Source of the DNA: Juglans regia
Lineage: Eukaryota > Streptophyta > Magnoliopsida > Fagales > Juglandaceae
NCBI RefSeq assembly: GCF_001411555.2
Contig: NC_049904.1
Span: forward strand, 33,251,473 to 33,315,472
DNA: 64,000 bases
Reading direction: 5' to 3'
Of the stretch, positions 23,932-34,356 are shown piece by piece. Numbering within the stretch: position 1 is the stretch's first letter; every line of letters starts with the position of its first letter. The translations under genes and the position numbers were made by a program. The notes beneath the pieces are model-generated. The model was not told where the DNA came from. It made no database searches and saw only the letters and a list, made by a program, of their open reading frames with translations.

Positions 23932-24043
23932 ATGCAGAAATAGGCATAGAATTAACGAGTACTCTGCATGGCTGCACTACCATGTATTGTTTTTGGTTTC
24001 CACTACCATGTAGTTGATATTCATTAATTTGTAGCATGTATGC

Positions 24044-24087
<44 letters not shown>

Positions 24088-25649
24088 AAATACTAACTAT
24101 GATCATTAACGTCCGGCCATGTATGATTTAGCAATTAGTTGATCGAGCGAATCCCTAGCTAATTGGGATAGATAATAAGCCATGTATATCTACGTACGCG
24201 CGTGTAATTAAGAGAGATATTCATAACATGTGAATTAGCCACGTCATTAATAGATAAACTGGGCACGCGCTCGAAGATCTGTATAATCTAATGCTTTTCT
24301 TATCTTCCAAGCAGAGATGATCAATTACGTACGTACGCGCGTACTCTAGCTAGCTAGCTGCTCATGCTATATATATAGATAATCATATAGCTAATGAGCT
24401 GCGGCATCTTAGCTGGTATACGCGGTAAGTAATGCTTCAACATATATAGATATATCATCATGTAATTCACTCACAAATTAATAAATTCACTCACAAGTGT
24501 TAGGCATGCCGCATATATATATATATGTATCTCTATTATATATATATAGAGAAATTATAAGCCAATTAAGTAATTAATAAAATAAAGACGTATTCTAATC
24601 AAAGTAATATATATACCTAGAGTACGTACTTAATCTAATTAGTAGTATTAATCTAATCATGAACTTTGATTTGACAATTATATCTAGATAATCATGATAT
24701 CAAGATAATATAATATATCAAATTAAGAATCTTAATTTGATATTATCTCTAACAAACCCAAACGCATGCGGTTTCTAGCTTATCTATTACGTACAAATTT
24801 ATAACAAAAATGATCTAGCGCCAGATGGATTAATTATCATAAACAGTTAATTTTGACGGTCGAATATCGGACTTGATTGGAGACCTGAAAAATTAGTGAA
24901 TTAGGAAACCTGTAAAAGTGAATTAAAATGGCTTATTACCTATATATTCCATAAATAATCATCTAAATACTGGCCAGATAGATCAAGAAGTAATATTAAT
25001 TACTATTTAAAGCTCTACAATGAAATTGGAGGGGAAAAAAAAAAAAAAAACAAACTGATCAAGGACTTATACTACTTGCATATCTTCTTCTTTTTTTTTA
25101 ATACATGGGAGAGCGGGGAATTCGATCATTGATTCTTTTAGTGAAAAATTAAGGTGTTGTCAATTGATCTAAAAGATCTTGTCACGTATCATTTTTTTAA
25201 TTGTGACCATTAATTGAAACTCATAATTTCGAGCACATCCACGGAATTAATTAATAATTAGGAAGCCTCCCCGCCGGCCGGTGATCACCTGATTATATAA
25301 TCTTCATGTCAATGAACATTATAAATTGTAGTAGTTTTTGGCTTTTGTCCATGCAATATTCCAATTAGTTTCAAACAATTTGCATAAGAATTTAAGCTAG
25401 ATCACCTTGAAAGAAAACATTATAATTACCAAACCATGCATTCACATATATATGAAAAATGCAACAGCTTAATTATTAAGCTTCGACGTTGCATTAATGA
25501 TCTTATGAAGTTTCATCATATTTTTGTGGGCGTAATTCGCACCCAGCATAGATGTAATCCAATCAATTTAATTTGTACATGTAGACAGAAAAAGTATCTA
25601 TAAAAAGGGAAAGTCACAATATTTCTAGCTAGCTGATCTTGCCCGTACG
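23932..25649. other. AT-rich intergenic DNA downstream of the PUB22/23-like gene
   Basis: It contains a (TA)n microsatellite at 24049-24080 and several palindromic words such as CTAGCTAGCTAG and GTACGTACGCGCGTAC near 24330-24360. I find no open frame with a recognisable product and no further TE termini. The part next to the gene (about 25400-25649) probably includes the 3' UTR of the minus-strand U-box gene. Confidence 0.5.
24049..24080. repeat. (TA)n microsatellite
   Basis: Uninterrupted AT dinucleotide run of 32 bases in intergenic DNA. Confidence 0.9.
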
Positions 25650-26885
25650 TCAAGATGGATACGAAGAAAGCAAGTTGTTTGGTATACATGAAGAACTCCT
25701 CCACGCCCTAGCATGCAATTTAAGTATCTCTCGAGCTCTTTCTCTAACCTTGATCCCACAATCCACTTGAAGAATCAAACACAACTTTGCCACAACGCCC
25801 AGCTGCAACATTTCCTGAAGAACACCCGGAGCTGCAGAGAACTTTGAAATGGACAAAAGAATTCTCACTGCCCTGTCGCTCGCGACCTGGGAAACCCTGA
25901 ATATTTTCTTTGACACAATGGAAAGCCCCGCACCGTGCTGCAACAGCTCGGCCCGCCCCTCGGCGCATCCGCACAGCGTGTCCAACGCCATTAGAATCAT
26001 TTCACAAACCCTTCGCTCCGAAGAATCAAGAAGAAGTTCTATCAAAATAGAAACTGCGCCTGCTTCAACTACTTTAATTCTGTTTCTTCCCCATGGACAA
26101 AGCTGGATTAGTAATTTCAATACAGCTTTGGAGGCCTGCTGGGAAATCTGATCGTGCAAGACTTGGACTATTTCGATGAAGAATCCGGTTGTCAAACTGA
26201 TTAACTGCATCGGATCAGCCACTTCAAGCATGGATTTCAATAACAAAACAGCATAAGCGCGAGACTCGTCATTCCCACGTTGCATCACTCGTATTAAGGT
26301 TTTGACAAATTCACCATTTTTCCCTACAAGACTCTTTAGGCCGGCTTCAGAAACTTGGAGACTGTGAAGCATGCTCAAGGCTTCGCAGCTTGCAGTACCG
26401 ACCCCATCATCCGAAGCTTGGTCTTCTGATGCAAAACAATTGGCGTTACTAACAATTGATGCTAAAAACTCAACGGCACCTGCAGCTTCAATATAACGTT
26501 TATTGGTTTCACTCTCGGAGGCGATTGAACGGAGCTTTTCTAGACATCTGATCTTCGACTGTGGAGATTTAGCTTCTTTGAGGAGCTTTGCAATCTGGTT
26601 TTTGTTGATTGGAGGTTTTGGTGTTGGAATCCTTTCGATGCCATGCGAAGCGTTCATGATGCACCATGATTGGATCAATCTCCGGAGAGTGTGGTTTGGA
26701 ATTAGATCACAATCGGCTGGAAGTATTTGTTTTGTGACTGGGCAGGTATTGTTCTTCTCGGAGAACAACCATTTCTCGATGCTTTCGCGATCATAGGTTA
26801 TCCCGGTAAGGACCGTAACAGGATCCTTCATGATTTCAAGAGAAATGGGGCAGAGAAATAATCGAGGGACATCAATCTCGTCCAT
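25650..26885 (-). CDS. PUB23: U-box/ARM-repeat E3 ubiquitin ligase, PUB22/23 type (411 aa)
   Basis: It transfers ubiquitin from an E2 to target proteins; the Arabidopsis relatives PUB22/PUB23/PUB24 act in the cytosol as negative regulators of pattern-triggered immunity and in drought responses. The U-box spans about residues 7-80 (FLCPISLEIMKDPVTV, GITYDRESIEKWLF, NTCPVTKQ, NHTLRRLIQSWC), followed by the family's NASHGIERIPTPKPP linker and armadillo-like repeats (for example CPWGRNRIKVVEAGAVSILI) to the end NNLLSSYPS. The start is the ATG at 26883-26885; an upstream in-frame TTG is ignored. Single exon, intact, and of normal family length. The C-terminal ending favours the PUB22/23 branch over PUB24; PUB22 and PUB23 cannot be told apart. 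A PUB24-type gene lies 11 kb away on the same strand. Confidence 0.93.
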   Translation of the reverse strand: MDEIDVPRLFLCPISLEIMKDPVTVLTGITYDRESIEKWLFSEKNNTCPVTKQILPADCDLIPNHTLRRLIQSWCIMNASHGIERIPTPKPPINKNQIAKLLKEAKSPQSKIRCLEKLRSIASESETNKRYIEAAGAVEFLASIVSNANCFASEDQASDDGVGTASCEALSMLHSLQVSEAGLKSLVGKNGEFVKTLIRVMQRGNDESRAYAVLLLKSMLEVADPMQLISLTTGFFIEIVQVLHDQISQQASKAVLKLLIQLCPWGRNRIKVVEAGAVSILIELLLDSSERRVCEMILMALDTLCGCAEGRAELLQHGAGLSIVSKKIFRVSQVASDRAVRILLSISKFSAAPGVLQEMLQLGVVAKLCLILQVDCGIKVRERAREILKLHARAWRSSSCIPNNLLSSYPS

Positions 26886-27077
26886 CAAAAACAAACAAAG
26901 AAGATGAACAGTTCAAATAAAACCCAGATATTGCAGGAGTGCGGTTGATGAAAAATGGTTAGGAATCAGTACTAAAGGAATTTGATGATCAGTGTTTGAC
27001 AAAACGTAGGTTGCAAACTGTTAGGGGCCGGGGAGTTGTGAATTGGTTTGAAGAAGTTAGGAAGAGATTGGGGTGGG

Positions 27078-27176
27078 TTTTATATGCGTGTGGGAGAGTG
27101 AGCTGTCCAAAAATATTGCAAAGTCAAAACACGGAAAAAAAAAAAAGAGAGCTTTGAGAGAGAGAGAGAAAGTCAA
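27078..27176 (-). promoter_or_regulatory. Candidate promoter of the PUB22/23-like gene (TATA box, W-boxes)
   Basis: On the gene strand a TATAAAA box lies at 27078-27084, about 195 bases before the ATG. Two TTGACT W-box cores stand at 27122-27127 and 27171-27176 (AGTCAA on the + strand). W-boxes bind WRKY factors and would fit pathogen-inducible expression, which is known for the Arabidopsis relatives. A GA tract is at 27158-27169. Positions are read; function is inferred. Confidence 0.45.
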
Positions 27177-27477
27177 AGGGAGAGTTGGCATGGGATAATA
27201 CATATAATTTGCATGTGCAATTGATCACCACCCATTCCTGACCTGGTAAAGTCGCACCTTCTTGAGCCTTTCAATAGCTTGGAAAAGTCGTCCGATCCTC
27301 CTCCGCCTCTCAAACTCGTATTTTCTAATTAATGGCAGGGTCCAGTTGCCGACGAAAGCTAAGGGAACCAACGAATTATACTCCTCAGTTTCCTGTTCGA
27401 ATTTGGTCAACATATACGTACTTTCCCAATTAAGGTTTTGCCGTAGGCACATTGCATGCAATTTAAGAGTTTTTTTT
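27177..27477. other. Upstream spacer with an unidentified minus-strand frame
   Basis: It contains a 78-codon minus-strand frame (27225-27461) rich in Arg/Lys (RKYEFERRRRIGRLFQAIERL). I do not recognise it, and nothing confirms that it is expressed. Confidence 0.25.
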
Positions 27478-27594
27478 TGTTTTCACATTTTATTTCAACT
27501 CATTTTATCTAATCATTATAATTTTTTTTAAATTTTTTCCATAAAATATAATAAACAATTTAACTTTCAACTTTCATATCAAAAAACAAACGAG
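27478..27594. mobile_element. MITE family A copy 3 (short)
   Basis: It begins TGTTTTCACATTTTATTTCA and ends AAAAAACAAACGAG, the reverse complement of the CTCGTTTGTTTT terminus. The core TATAATAAACAATTTAACTTT matches the other copies. About half length, so it is internally deleted. Confidence 0.65.
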
Positions 27595-29948
27595 CCTTAG
27601 TTGCGCCCACCAAATTAAGGAATTTGAAGGTTTTAATTTTTATTAATTTGCTCTTAGAAATGATGTTTACAGAAAAAATATCATTTTTGTATATTCCCTT
27701 AAAAAAATAGATAAATTTAAGATTTACATGAAAAAATTTATTTTTTAATGGTAGTCTCCAATACTTTTTTTCAAAGAAAATATGCGAATACTGTATACTC
27801 TATAACTGCATATAGCGTTATCTATTTACTATTTGGGTGATCAGTGTCCTCGAGATTATTTATATATCTTCCAGCTTATTAGCTTTTCCCCTACTAGTAA
27901 TGTTTAGGGCGAGAACAGTGTGGTACTGTTTTATGAATAAAAATAACAAAATACATGAGCTTGATCCGGTCTCCGTCTGGACCGTCTCCCCTAGGGTTTA
28001 GGATCGATGAGACCATCATGTATTACAGTAGTGTTGTTTATAAAGGATCGTAAAGTACGTAGTGCTTTTATTCCAATCAAAATACAGCTTGATCAAAGTG
28101 ATCAGAGTTTTGTAGTACGTATGATGAACCAGGCCACCTCGCTCGATTGATCCATTCCACTCCCCCAGATCCAAACATATATAGGAAATATTCCACAAAT
28201 GATTTATATATTAAAAAACAAGCAAAGACAAATTAAACAAAAATGTCGTGGATGGCGCCGGTCATGATCATATTACTACCACGTGGAAAGTAGTAGTTGA
28301 GGAATAATTCGATCGGTTCTATCCTTGATGTTTTCGTTTATAAGGGAGGTTGACCAACAACTACTGCGCATGCATGCATGCTACATGCATGGCAAAATGC
28401 ATATCGGTGAAAACTAAGATCAGGTTCATTAATTATGATTTTTGAAGGAATGATGAAAACGACCTAATGGCTGGAAGAGTATGAATATATATATATATAT
28501 ATACACAATAAAAATAATTTTTAAGGTTTTAGGATATATGTGCAATAAGGTGTATTCTCCTTAAAAAATAATAACAAATTTGATATCTGCATGAAAAATT
28601 CTACTTTTTAATAGTGGGCGGCCACTATAAGAAAAATTTTATTTATAACCCACCATAGATTATAATATGACACCTAATAAAAAGTGTTTAGATGACATTT
28701 TATTTTAAAAGAAAAATTTTAAAATTTAAATCATACGAATCAAATCTTACTATTTAATTAGTTATATGTACATAGTTGGTTGCTCTAATACCAGCTTGAA
28801 AATAAAATAATTCTTTACAAAAGAAGTATATATGCGAGATTTGCAAACTTTAATAAGAGTACTATTGTACTTAATATTAGTCTTGAATATACTTAGCTAA
28901 CATATCCTTACATTGACTAGTGAAAGTACTTATCTAGCCTTGTAAATAGTCGGATGCGCGTGGGCATGAGACGTTCGGATTCATGCATGGTTTCATTAAC
29001 CACTATTTCATTTCCAGAATTACATGGGCACGGATGATGATGATGATATTGATGAGTCATGACCAGTCAATTTTGTGAAAATGAATTATCAAACAAGGAG
29101 AATGATCATCAAATCCTAGTCAAACTACCCAACTTGTGAGTATTTGATTGTATAAAACGTCACGACTGATCAAAGAGATCATATCCCAACAAATAACCTT
29201 GTCATGCATGCATGTATCCCTTGGAAGAAAATTATAATTAATAAAAATCTTAATTTATTATAAATTTACTTTGGATGCATGCCTTCTGCAAGTTATATAT
29301 ACGTACGTATTATATAAAATTTATATATAATATGCTATTAATTCCATGATCACGATGACATGTCATTTAGCAGTTTTTCTTCACCAGAAATAACATCATA
29401 AAGTACTACTGATCCGGTCCGATCCCCATTAGGAATATGGTGCAATACCTAAACCATTACTGGATCTGAAGTCATGAACTTACCTAATTAATTAAAATTG
29501 GCATATTCATGCATCTACAAACTTAATTAATTCATAATTAATTAATAATATATATTGAACTTGTTCATCATCATCAGTTTGATCAGTACCTTTGATCTGT
29601 TAAATAACCTAGATAGCTATTACGTACAAAAAGCCTTGATATTGTCGCCCAAGTTTACAAACTTCGATCCAATTACTCTTCCATTTTTTTAAAGTCTATA
29701 TCAAGTAGTACTTAATTTCCCACCGAATCTGAAACAACAGTAGTACGCAGTTTTGTTATTTTTATTTTGCAGCCAATTACTAAAGATCTAATGAAAACTA
29801 CGTACGTGCTATATATGAATATTCTAGGTCACACAAAAGACAGAAACAAAACCAATTGATGATGAAAACGTGTTCCAAATCCATATATTTTGTTATATTA
29901 TATGAAGCTCAAAGCTGCAGACGAATCAAGAGAGAGGATAGCTAGATC

Positions 29949-29979
<31 letters not shown>

Positions 29980-30364
29980 AAGAAGAAGAAAAAGAATATT
30001 CAGGTAAAAGAAATTTCTAAAGGAGACTAAAGTGGGTAGGAAAGAAAAAGAAACAAGTTGAAAGATCGATGAAGCATATGCATGCATGCATCCTGTGCAT
30101 ATATAAGACAACATATATATGATCATCATGAGTATGGTGGGGTACATAAAATTCATTCGTATCGATGTCTGTCGGCGATGAAAGTACGTTATGACCACGT
30201 GGTAAACCCAAAAGGTCAGTAATCAGATCGATCGGAGAGTTGGACTTGATAAGTAGTGGCAAGCTAGCTAGCCATATAAATGTCAAAGCCGCACGCCAGC
30301 TAGCTAATTTCCTCACAGTCCAAGCTACCATGAATGCATTAAGCTAGCAACGCTGACCTGTCTC

Positions 30365-30367
<3 letters not shown>
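27595..30367. other. Intergenic region rich in short AT repeats
   Basis: It contains two AT-rich repeat-like patches sharing an ATTTNAGATTTACATGAAAAA motif (about 27660-27790 and 28490-28625), a (TA) run at 28484-28503 and a GA-rich tract at 29949-29979. No open frame here has a recognisable product; minus-strand frames at 29947-30331 read through the GA repeat and look spurious. I see no gene. Confidence 0.5.

Positions 30368-30421
<54 letters not shown>
30368..30421. repeat. Compound (TA)16(GA)10 microsatellite
   Basis: A TA run (30369-30400) passes directly into a GA run (30401-30420). The same TA-to-GA compound structure recurs at 45290-45390. Confidence 0.9.
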
Positions 30422-30484
30422 TAATATCGTGTGGTATAGATAAATTTTATATAGGTTCTTTATAAAAAAAAAAAAAAAAAAGAA

Positions 30485-31692
30485 CAATTCTGCTATAGGT
30501 ACCCGTATTCGGGTACCCGTTGCGGAAGCGCTGAAGTGGCTAATGCCACATCTAAACAAAAAAAAAAACAAAGAAAAGGACGGAAAGCATTTGCGCAGAA
30601 GAAGACAAGTTCTGTTCTTCATCGTGGGGGAAAGGACGAAGATTGGGGTGTAGCAGTCTGAATATGATACTAGCTTCCCAAACTTGCTTTCTGTCCATTC
30701 TCCAAGCAACATAGAAAAAGACGAGTTCCGTTCTTCATCGTTACCATTTGTACTGAAAAGAGAAGCACCACAAATATTCTAGCGTTGAAAACAAAAGCAC
30801 CGAAACCCATTTTGCACTGAAGAAGAAAAGCACCAGAACCCGGCTTGTACTGAAACCATTTTGCGAACCGCGGGTTCGTCGTTCTTCATCGAGTTCATCG
30901 TTCTTCAAGTGAGTGCCGTCGTACCCATGGCCTGAGCAATTTTTTTTTTCTTGATTTTTCTTCATCGTGTTGTGGGTATGCTCTGTTTTAGTGATGTTTT
31001 TTTTTTTCCTTTTTTTTTTGTATTTTTTCGCCACCCAGTGTGACAAAGCCGCGATAGCCTTTCTTCTACTTGTATATTCCTCAAGAAACGACATCGTGAG
31101 GAGCTTGGATGAGGCTGTTAGCATCCTGCTGCCGCGGAGTCCCGAGAAGATGAGGGAGTTGATGCGCCTCACGTTTGTTAAGCCCAATTACAAGGCCGTG
31201 CCCTCTTGCTTTCTCAACAATTTCATCCAAGTAAGTGGTCTTTTATATTGAGACTTGGGGGGATTGATTAGAATTGGAATTTGTATCTCGGGATTACTTC
31301 AACGTTGGTTCAAATTTTACAAAAGAAAATTAAGCGAAGAAAATTACAACGTTGGGGGTATTTCATCCAAAGTTGTTTGAGGAGAAGCTTGTGGCCACCC
31401 ATTGTACCTTCGTGGGGGAATCATCTTCGTAGCAAGTTTGGGAAGCTTGGAGGTGTGAAAGGACGAAGATTGGGGTGAAGCAGTCTTCCATGGGTGTTTT
31501 TGTGTTGAGTTCAGTCCTAATCGTCTGAAGATAGTCTCGTCTTCGTGGGTCAGTTTCATTTCACAAGTGTTGATAACAAGCAGAAAAAACGGTGCGTTTA
31601 ACTTAGGATGCAAAAGTACCGTTTAAATAAAGCTGACTTGGAACCCGGGTACGCGGTGTGTCCCCGTCCCGGGTGCAAGTAGCTTTTTTCAA
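30485..31692. mobile_element. Candidate TIR element (~1.2 kb) with a possible captured exon, copy 1
   Basis: The left end GCTATAGGTACCCG and the reverse complement of the right end, GCTACTTGCACCCG, agree at 10 of 14 positions, so imperfect inverted termini are plausible. The left end holds an 8-bp palindrome, GGTACCCG-TATT-CGGGTACC (30498-30517). Inside are repeated GAAGAAGA / TTCTTCATCG stretches and a GC-richer exon-like block at 31040-31230. No transposase frame is seen and no clean target duplication was found. A second copy lies at 57133-58342. It could be a Pack-type non-autonomous DNA element; class and exact ends are unproven. Confidence 0.45.
31040..31230 (+). other. Exon-like fragment inside the candidate TIR element
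   Basis: Bounded by an acceptor-like CCACCCAG and a donor CAAGTAAGTG at 31229-31236, it keeps one frame open. It encodes CDKAAIAFLLLVYSSRNDIV, then EKMRELMRLTF and NYKAVPSCFLNNFIQ. Base composition and codon use look like host coding DNA, unlike the AT-rich surroundings. I do not recognise the protein. It could be a captured host exon or a relic of the element's own gene. The same fragment is at 57690-57880. Confidence 0.4.
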
Positions 31693-31959
31693 AAAAGAAT
31701 AGTTCTTTTTTTTATATATGTATTTTTATGATGAAGTTCAAAATGACTGTTCAAAACTTATTTAAAATTTATACAAATCATTACTTTTCTATATATGTAT
31801 AATATGCTATCTGCTTTCACTGTATGCATGCCTCAGAGGTCAGAAGCCGTGTGAGAGCAGCGTAGCTGATTATGATCCCGGATCTGTTAATTAATTAGAC
31901 GGTTCAGAGAATTTCTACATATTTTTCCCCTCTCTCCCTCCTGTTGTCAAAATTTAGGT

Positions 31960-32150
31960 AAAAGATGAGTGAAGTCGAAATTAAAATTAAAAATTAAATA
32001 AAATATTATTAAAATATATTTTTTTAATTTTAAAATTTAAAAAAGTTAAATTATTTATTTTATTTTATATAAAAATTTAAAAAAATTATAATGATTAGAT
32101 TAAATTAGATTAGATGAGATGAATTGAGAAAAGTTATAAAAACAAACGAG
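31960..32150. mobile_element. MITE family A copy 4
   Basis: Inverted relative to copy 1: a GATGAG motif near the left end, the core AAAATTTAAAAAAGTTAAATT, GATGAGATGAATTGAG and the terminus AAAACAAACGAG at 32139-32150. It has an identical second copy at 58610-58800 within the duplicated block. Confidence 0.65.
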
Positions 32151-32880
32151 AATTTAATATTAATGTTTCACAACCACTATATTAATATATGGTTGTTTTT
32201 ATGGTTCTTCAGAAATTTTTTTTGTATTAAAAATTGTACAATTTTAATTTTCTTCTAAAAAAAAATTCTGCTAGCTTCTTTTTTTAATAAATGCGAAGTC
32301 AACTATTTTGTTCTTCTAAAAAAAAAAGTTCTACTAGTTTTTTTTTTTTTTTTTAATAAATGCAAAGTCAACTATTTTTTTTTCTTGGTGATAAAGTCAG
32401 CCAAAATTTAAATACAAAGTCAACATTTTGCCGGTCATTACAGGAATTTATACACGTATATATACGTGTGATTAATACATGCAGTACGTATAATGTGGAC
32501 CCCGACGACCCAGGCGCTCTAGCTAGCTAGCTACAGCTAGCTCTGAGTTTAAAGACTAAACCTAGGATTGCATCAAATTAAGATCAAGACTTTTAAATTT
32601 TAATATATACAATTAATCGCGTAAAACCGACGTGCATCCACATAAACCATGCAAGAACGTCCAACTGTATGTGTTAATTCGGGATAGAATAGCTAGCTGT
32701 ATCGTTGAGAATTGCGTGTGAATGAATTCAACACATGATGATCTGTTGGTTCTGGTTGTACGTCTCCTACGTGTAGATCATTACTTAATTGGTTCACTAC
32801 TCACTAGCTAGCTTAGGCCTTAGTTCCTTAATTTGTTTATTTTTTATTTTTATTTTTTTATTATTATTATAGTAATGTTT
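32151..32880. other. Intergenic sequence inside duplicated block copy 1
   Basis: It contains two similar T-rich segments (near 32270 and 32330) that share AATAAATGCRAAGTCAACTA, suggesting a small local duplication, and a CTAGCTAGCTAG tract at 32520. No gene seen. Confidence 0.5.
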
Positions 32881-32885
32881 ATTAG

Positions 32886-33233
32886 TATTGAAGCACTAGA
32901 TCAGCCTGCTGCCATTAGTCCAATAGAAGGCACCCATGCGCACAAGGAGTCCATGGATTGCCTAACAAACTCTAGCATAGCTGTCAAGAGCAAAACAACC
33001 GTGCCATCTGTCCTACTCTAGAAGATTCTCTTGTAACTAACTAAATGGTTGTACACCGTCTGATCAATTTATGATCAGATCATTAGTCTTGTTATAAGTG
33101 TATAAATATGGACTGTGACTGTAATAAACAGTGTGAAAGTTTTCAGAAAGTATTGAATGGAATACTCTGCCTTCTAAGACATTTTCTCGAATGGCTTGTG
33201 TGCTATTTCCTTATCTTCTTCCTTGATTTTATA
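32886..33233 (+). repeat. 5' LTR (TATA-type termini) of the mini-Copia, block copy 1
   Basis: Contains a TATAAATATGG promoter-like motif near 33101. Its counterpart in the second block copy (59536-59883) appears identical. Confidence 0.9.
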
Positions 33234-33281
33234 TGGTATCAGAGCCATCCACGGACTAAAGTCCTCTTAGTTTTTACAACA

Positions 33282-33845
33282 ATGACCACTTCAGAAAACA
33301 CCACTGTTATTCCTACCTCCTCCCCGCCACCTTCTATCGGTCCCACTATCATTCATTCCTCCACTTATTGCATCAACATAAAACTCACGCATGAAAACTA
33401 CTTACTCTGGAAGGCACAAATAGTGTCGTTCCTCAAAGGTCATCATCTATTCGGTTTCGTTGATGGTTCTCATCCTCCACCCCCCTCTGTGGTCAACAAC
33501 CTATCAAATCCGGATCATCATACCTGGGTCTTGCAAGATCAATTGATAATTTCCACTATCAATGCTTCTCTCTCAGATAGTATTCTTACACAGGTCTTAA
33601 ATTGTAATACCTCGCACGAGGTCTGGCACACTCTTGAGACTATGTTCTCTGCACAGTCTTCTGCACACATTATGCAGACAAAATTTCAATTAGCTACACT
33701 TAAGAAGAGGTCTGATTCCATTACAACTTATTTTAACAAAGCTACGGCTCTTGCATCCACCTTAGGTGCTGTGGGTTATCCTCTTCCGAGCTCTGACTTT
33801 GTTACTTACTTGTTAGCTGGTCTTGGCAGTGACTTGAATCCTTAG
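33282..33845 (+). pseudogene. Copia gag (UBN2/DUF4219-like) of the mini-element
   Basis: The frame from ATG 33282 (MTTSENTT) shows the Copia gag N-terminal features: INIKLTHENYLLWKAQIVSF, then LFGFVDGS, DHHTWVLQDQLIISTI, EVWHTLETMF and the KFQLATLKKRSDSITTYF helix. It ends at a stop after GLGSDLNP, about 190 residues, without a zinc knuckle, protease or polymerase. The frame is complete up to that stop, so expression as a Gag-only protein is possible but unproven. In block copy 2 a 4-bp deletion ends it earlier. Confidence 0.85.
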
Positions 33846-34003
33846 TCACTTCCCTCACCACACGTCCGGAACCTTTATCTACCCCTCAAGTGTTTAGCTA
33901 TCTATTAAATCATGAGTCTCGCATCACACATCAAACTAATTCTCTTCTTTCAGACACTTCCATTGCAGCAAACTCCACTGTTCGGAACACAAATTCGGGG
34001 GGC

Positions 34004-34351
34004 TATTGAAGCACTAGATCAGCCTGCTGCCATCAATCCAACAGAAGGCACCCATGTGCACAAGGAGTCCATGGATTGCCTAACAAACTCCAGCATAGCT
34101 GTCAAGAGCAAAACAACTGTGCCATCTGTCCCACTCTAGAAGATTCTCTTGTAACTGACTAAATGGTTGTACACCGTCTGATCAATTTATGATCAAATCA
34201 TTTGTCTTGTTATAAGTGTATAAATATGGACTGTGGCTGTAATAAACAGTGTGAAAGTTTTCAGAAAGTATTGAATGGAATACTCTGCCTTCTAAGGCAT
34301 TTTCTCGAATGGCTTGTGTGCTATTTCCTTATCTTCTTCCTTGATTTTATA
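34004..34351 (+). repeat. 3' LTR (TATA-type termini) of the mini-Copia, block copy 1
   Basis: Same ends as the 5' LTR and followed by the ATTAG duplication. It differs from the 5' LTR mainly by transitions. Confidence 0.9.
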
Positions 34352-34356
34352 ATTAG

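Larger units (their letters stand above)
32881..34356 (+). mobile_element. Internally deleted Copia element with non-canonical TA...TA LTR ends, TSD ATTAG
   Basis: Two 348-bp LTRs (32886-33233, 34004-34351) start TATTGAAGCACTAG and end TTGATTTTATA, so their termini are TA...TA rather than TG...CA. A perfect 5-bp duplication ATTAG flanks the element (32881-32885, 34352-34356). The primer-binding site TGGTATCAGAGCC (33234-33246) directly follows the 5' LTR, and a polypurine run CGGGGGG precedes the 3' LTR. The interior is only 770 bp: a gag gene and nothing else. The LTRs differ at about 12 of 348 positions. Confidence 0.9.

Noticed and set aside
30368..30712. Minus-strand frames through TA/GA tracts (also 45255-45526)
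   Set aside because: Translations are (IY)n and (SL)n from dinucleotide repeats, not proteins.
30741..31187. 148-codon minus-strand frame opposite the exon-like fragment
   Set aside because: Shadow of the candidate element; Lys/Asn-rich, and not equally open in the second copy.
32833..33021. 62-codon frame at the start of the 5' LTR, and 33912-34139 in the 3' LTR
   Set aside because: Both are translations of LTR sequence; the repeated peptide simply reflects the two LTRs.
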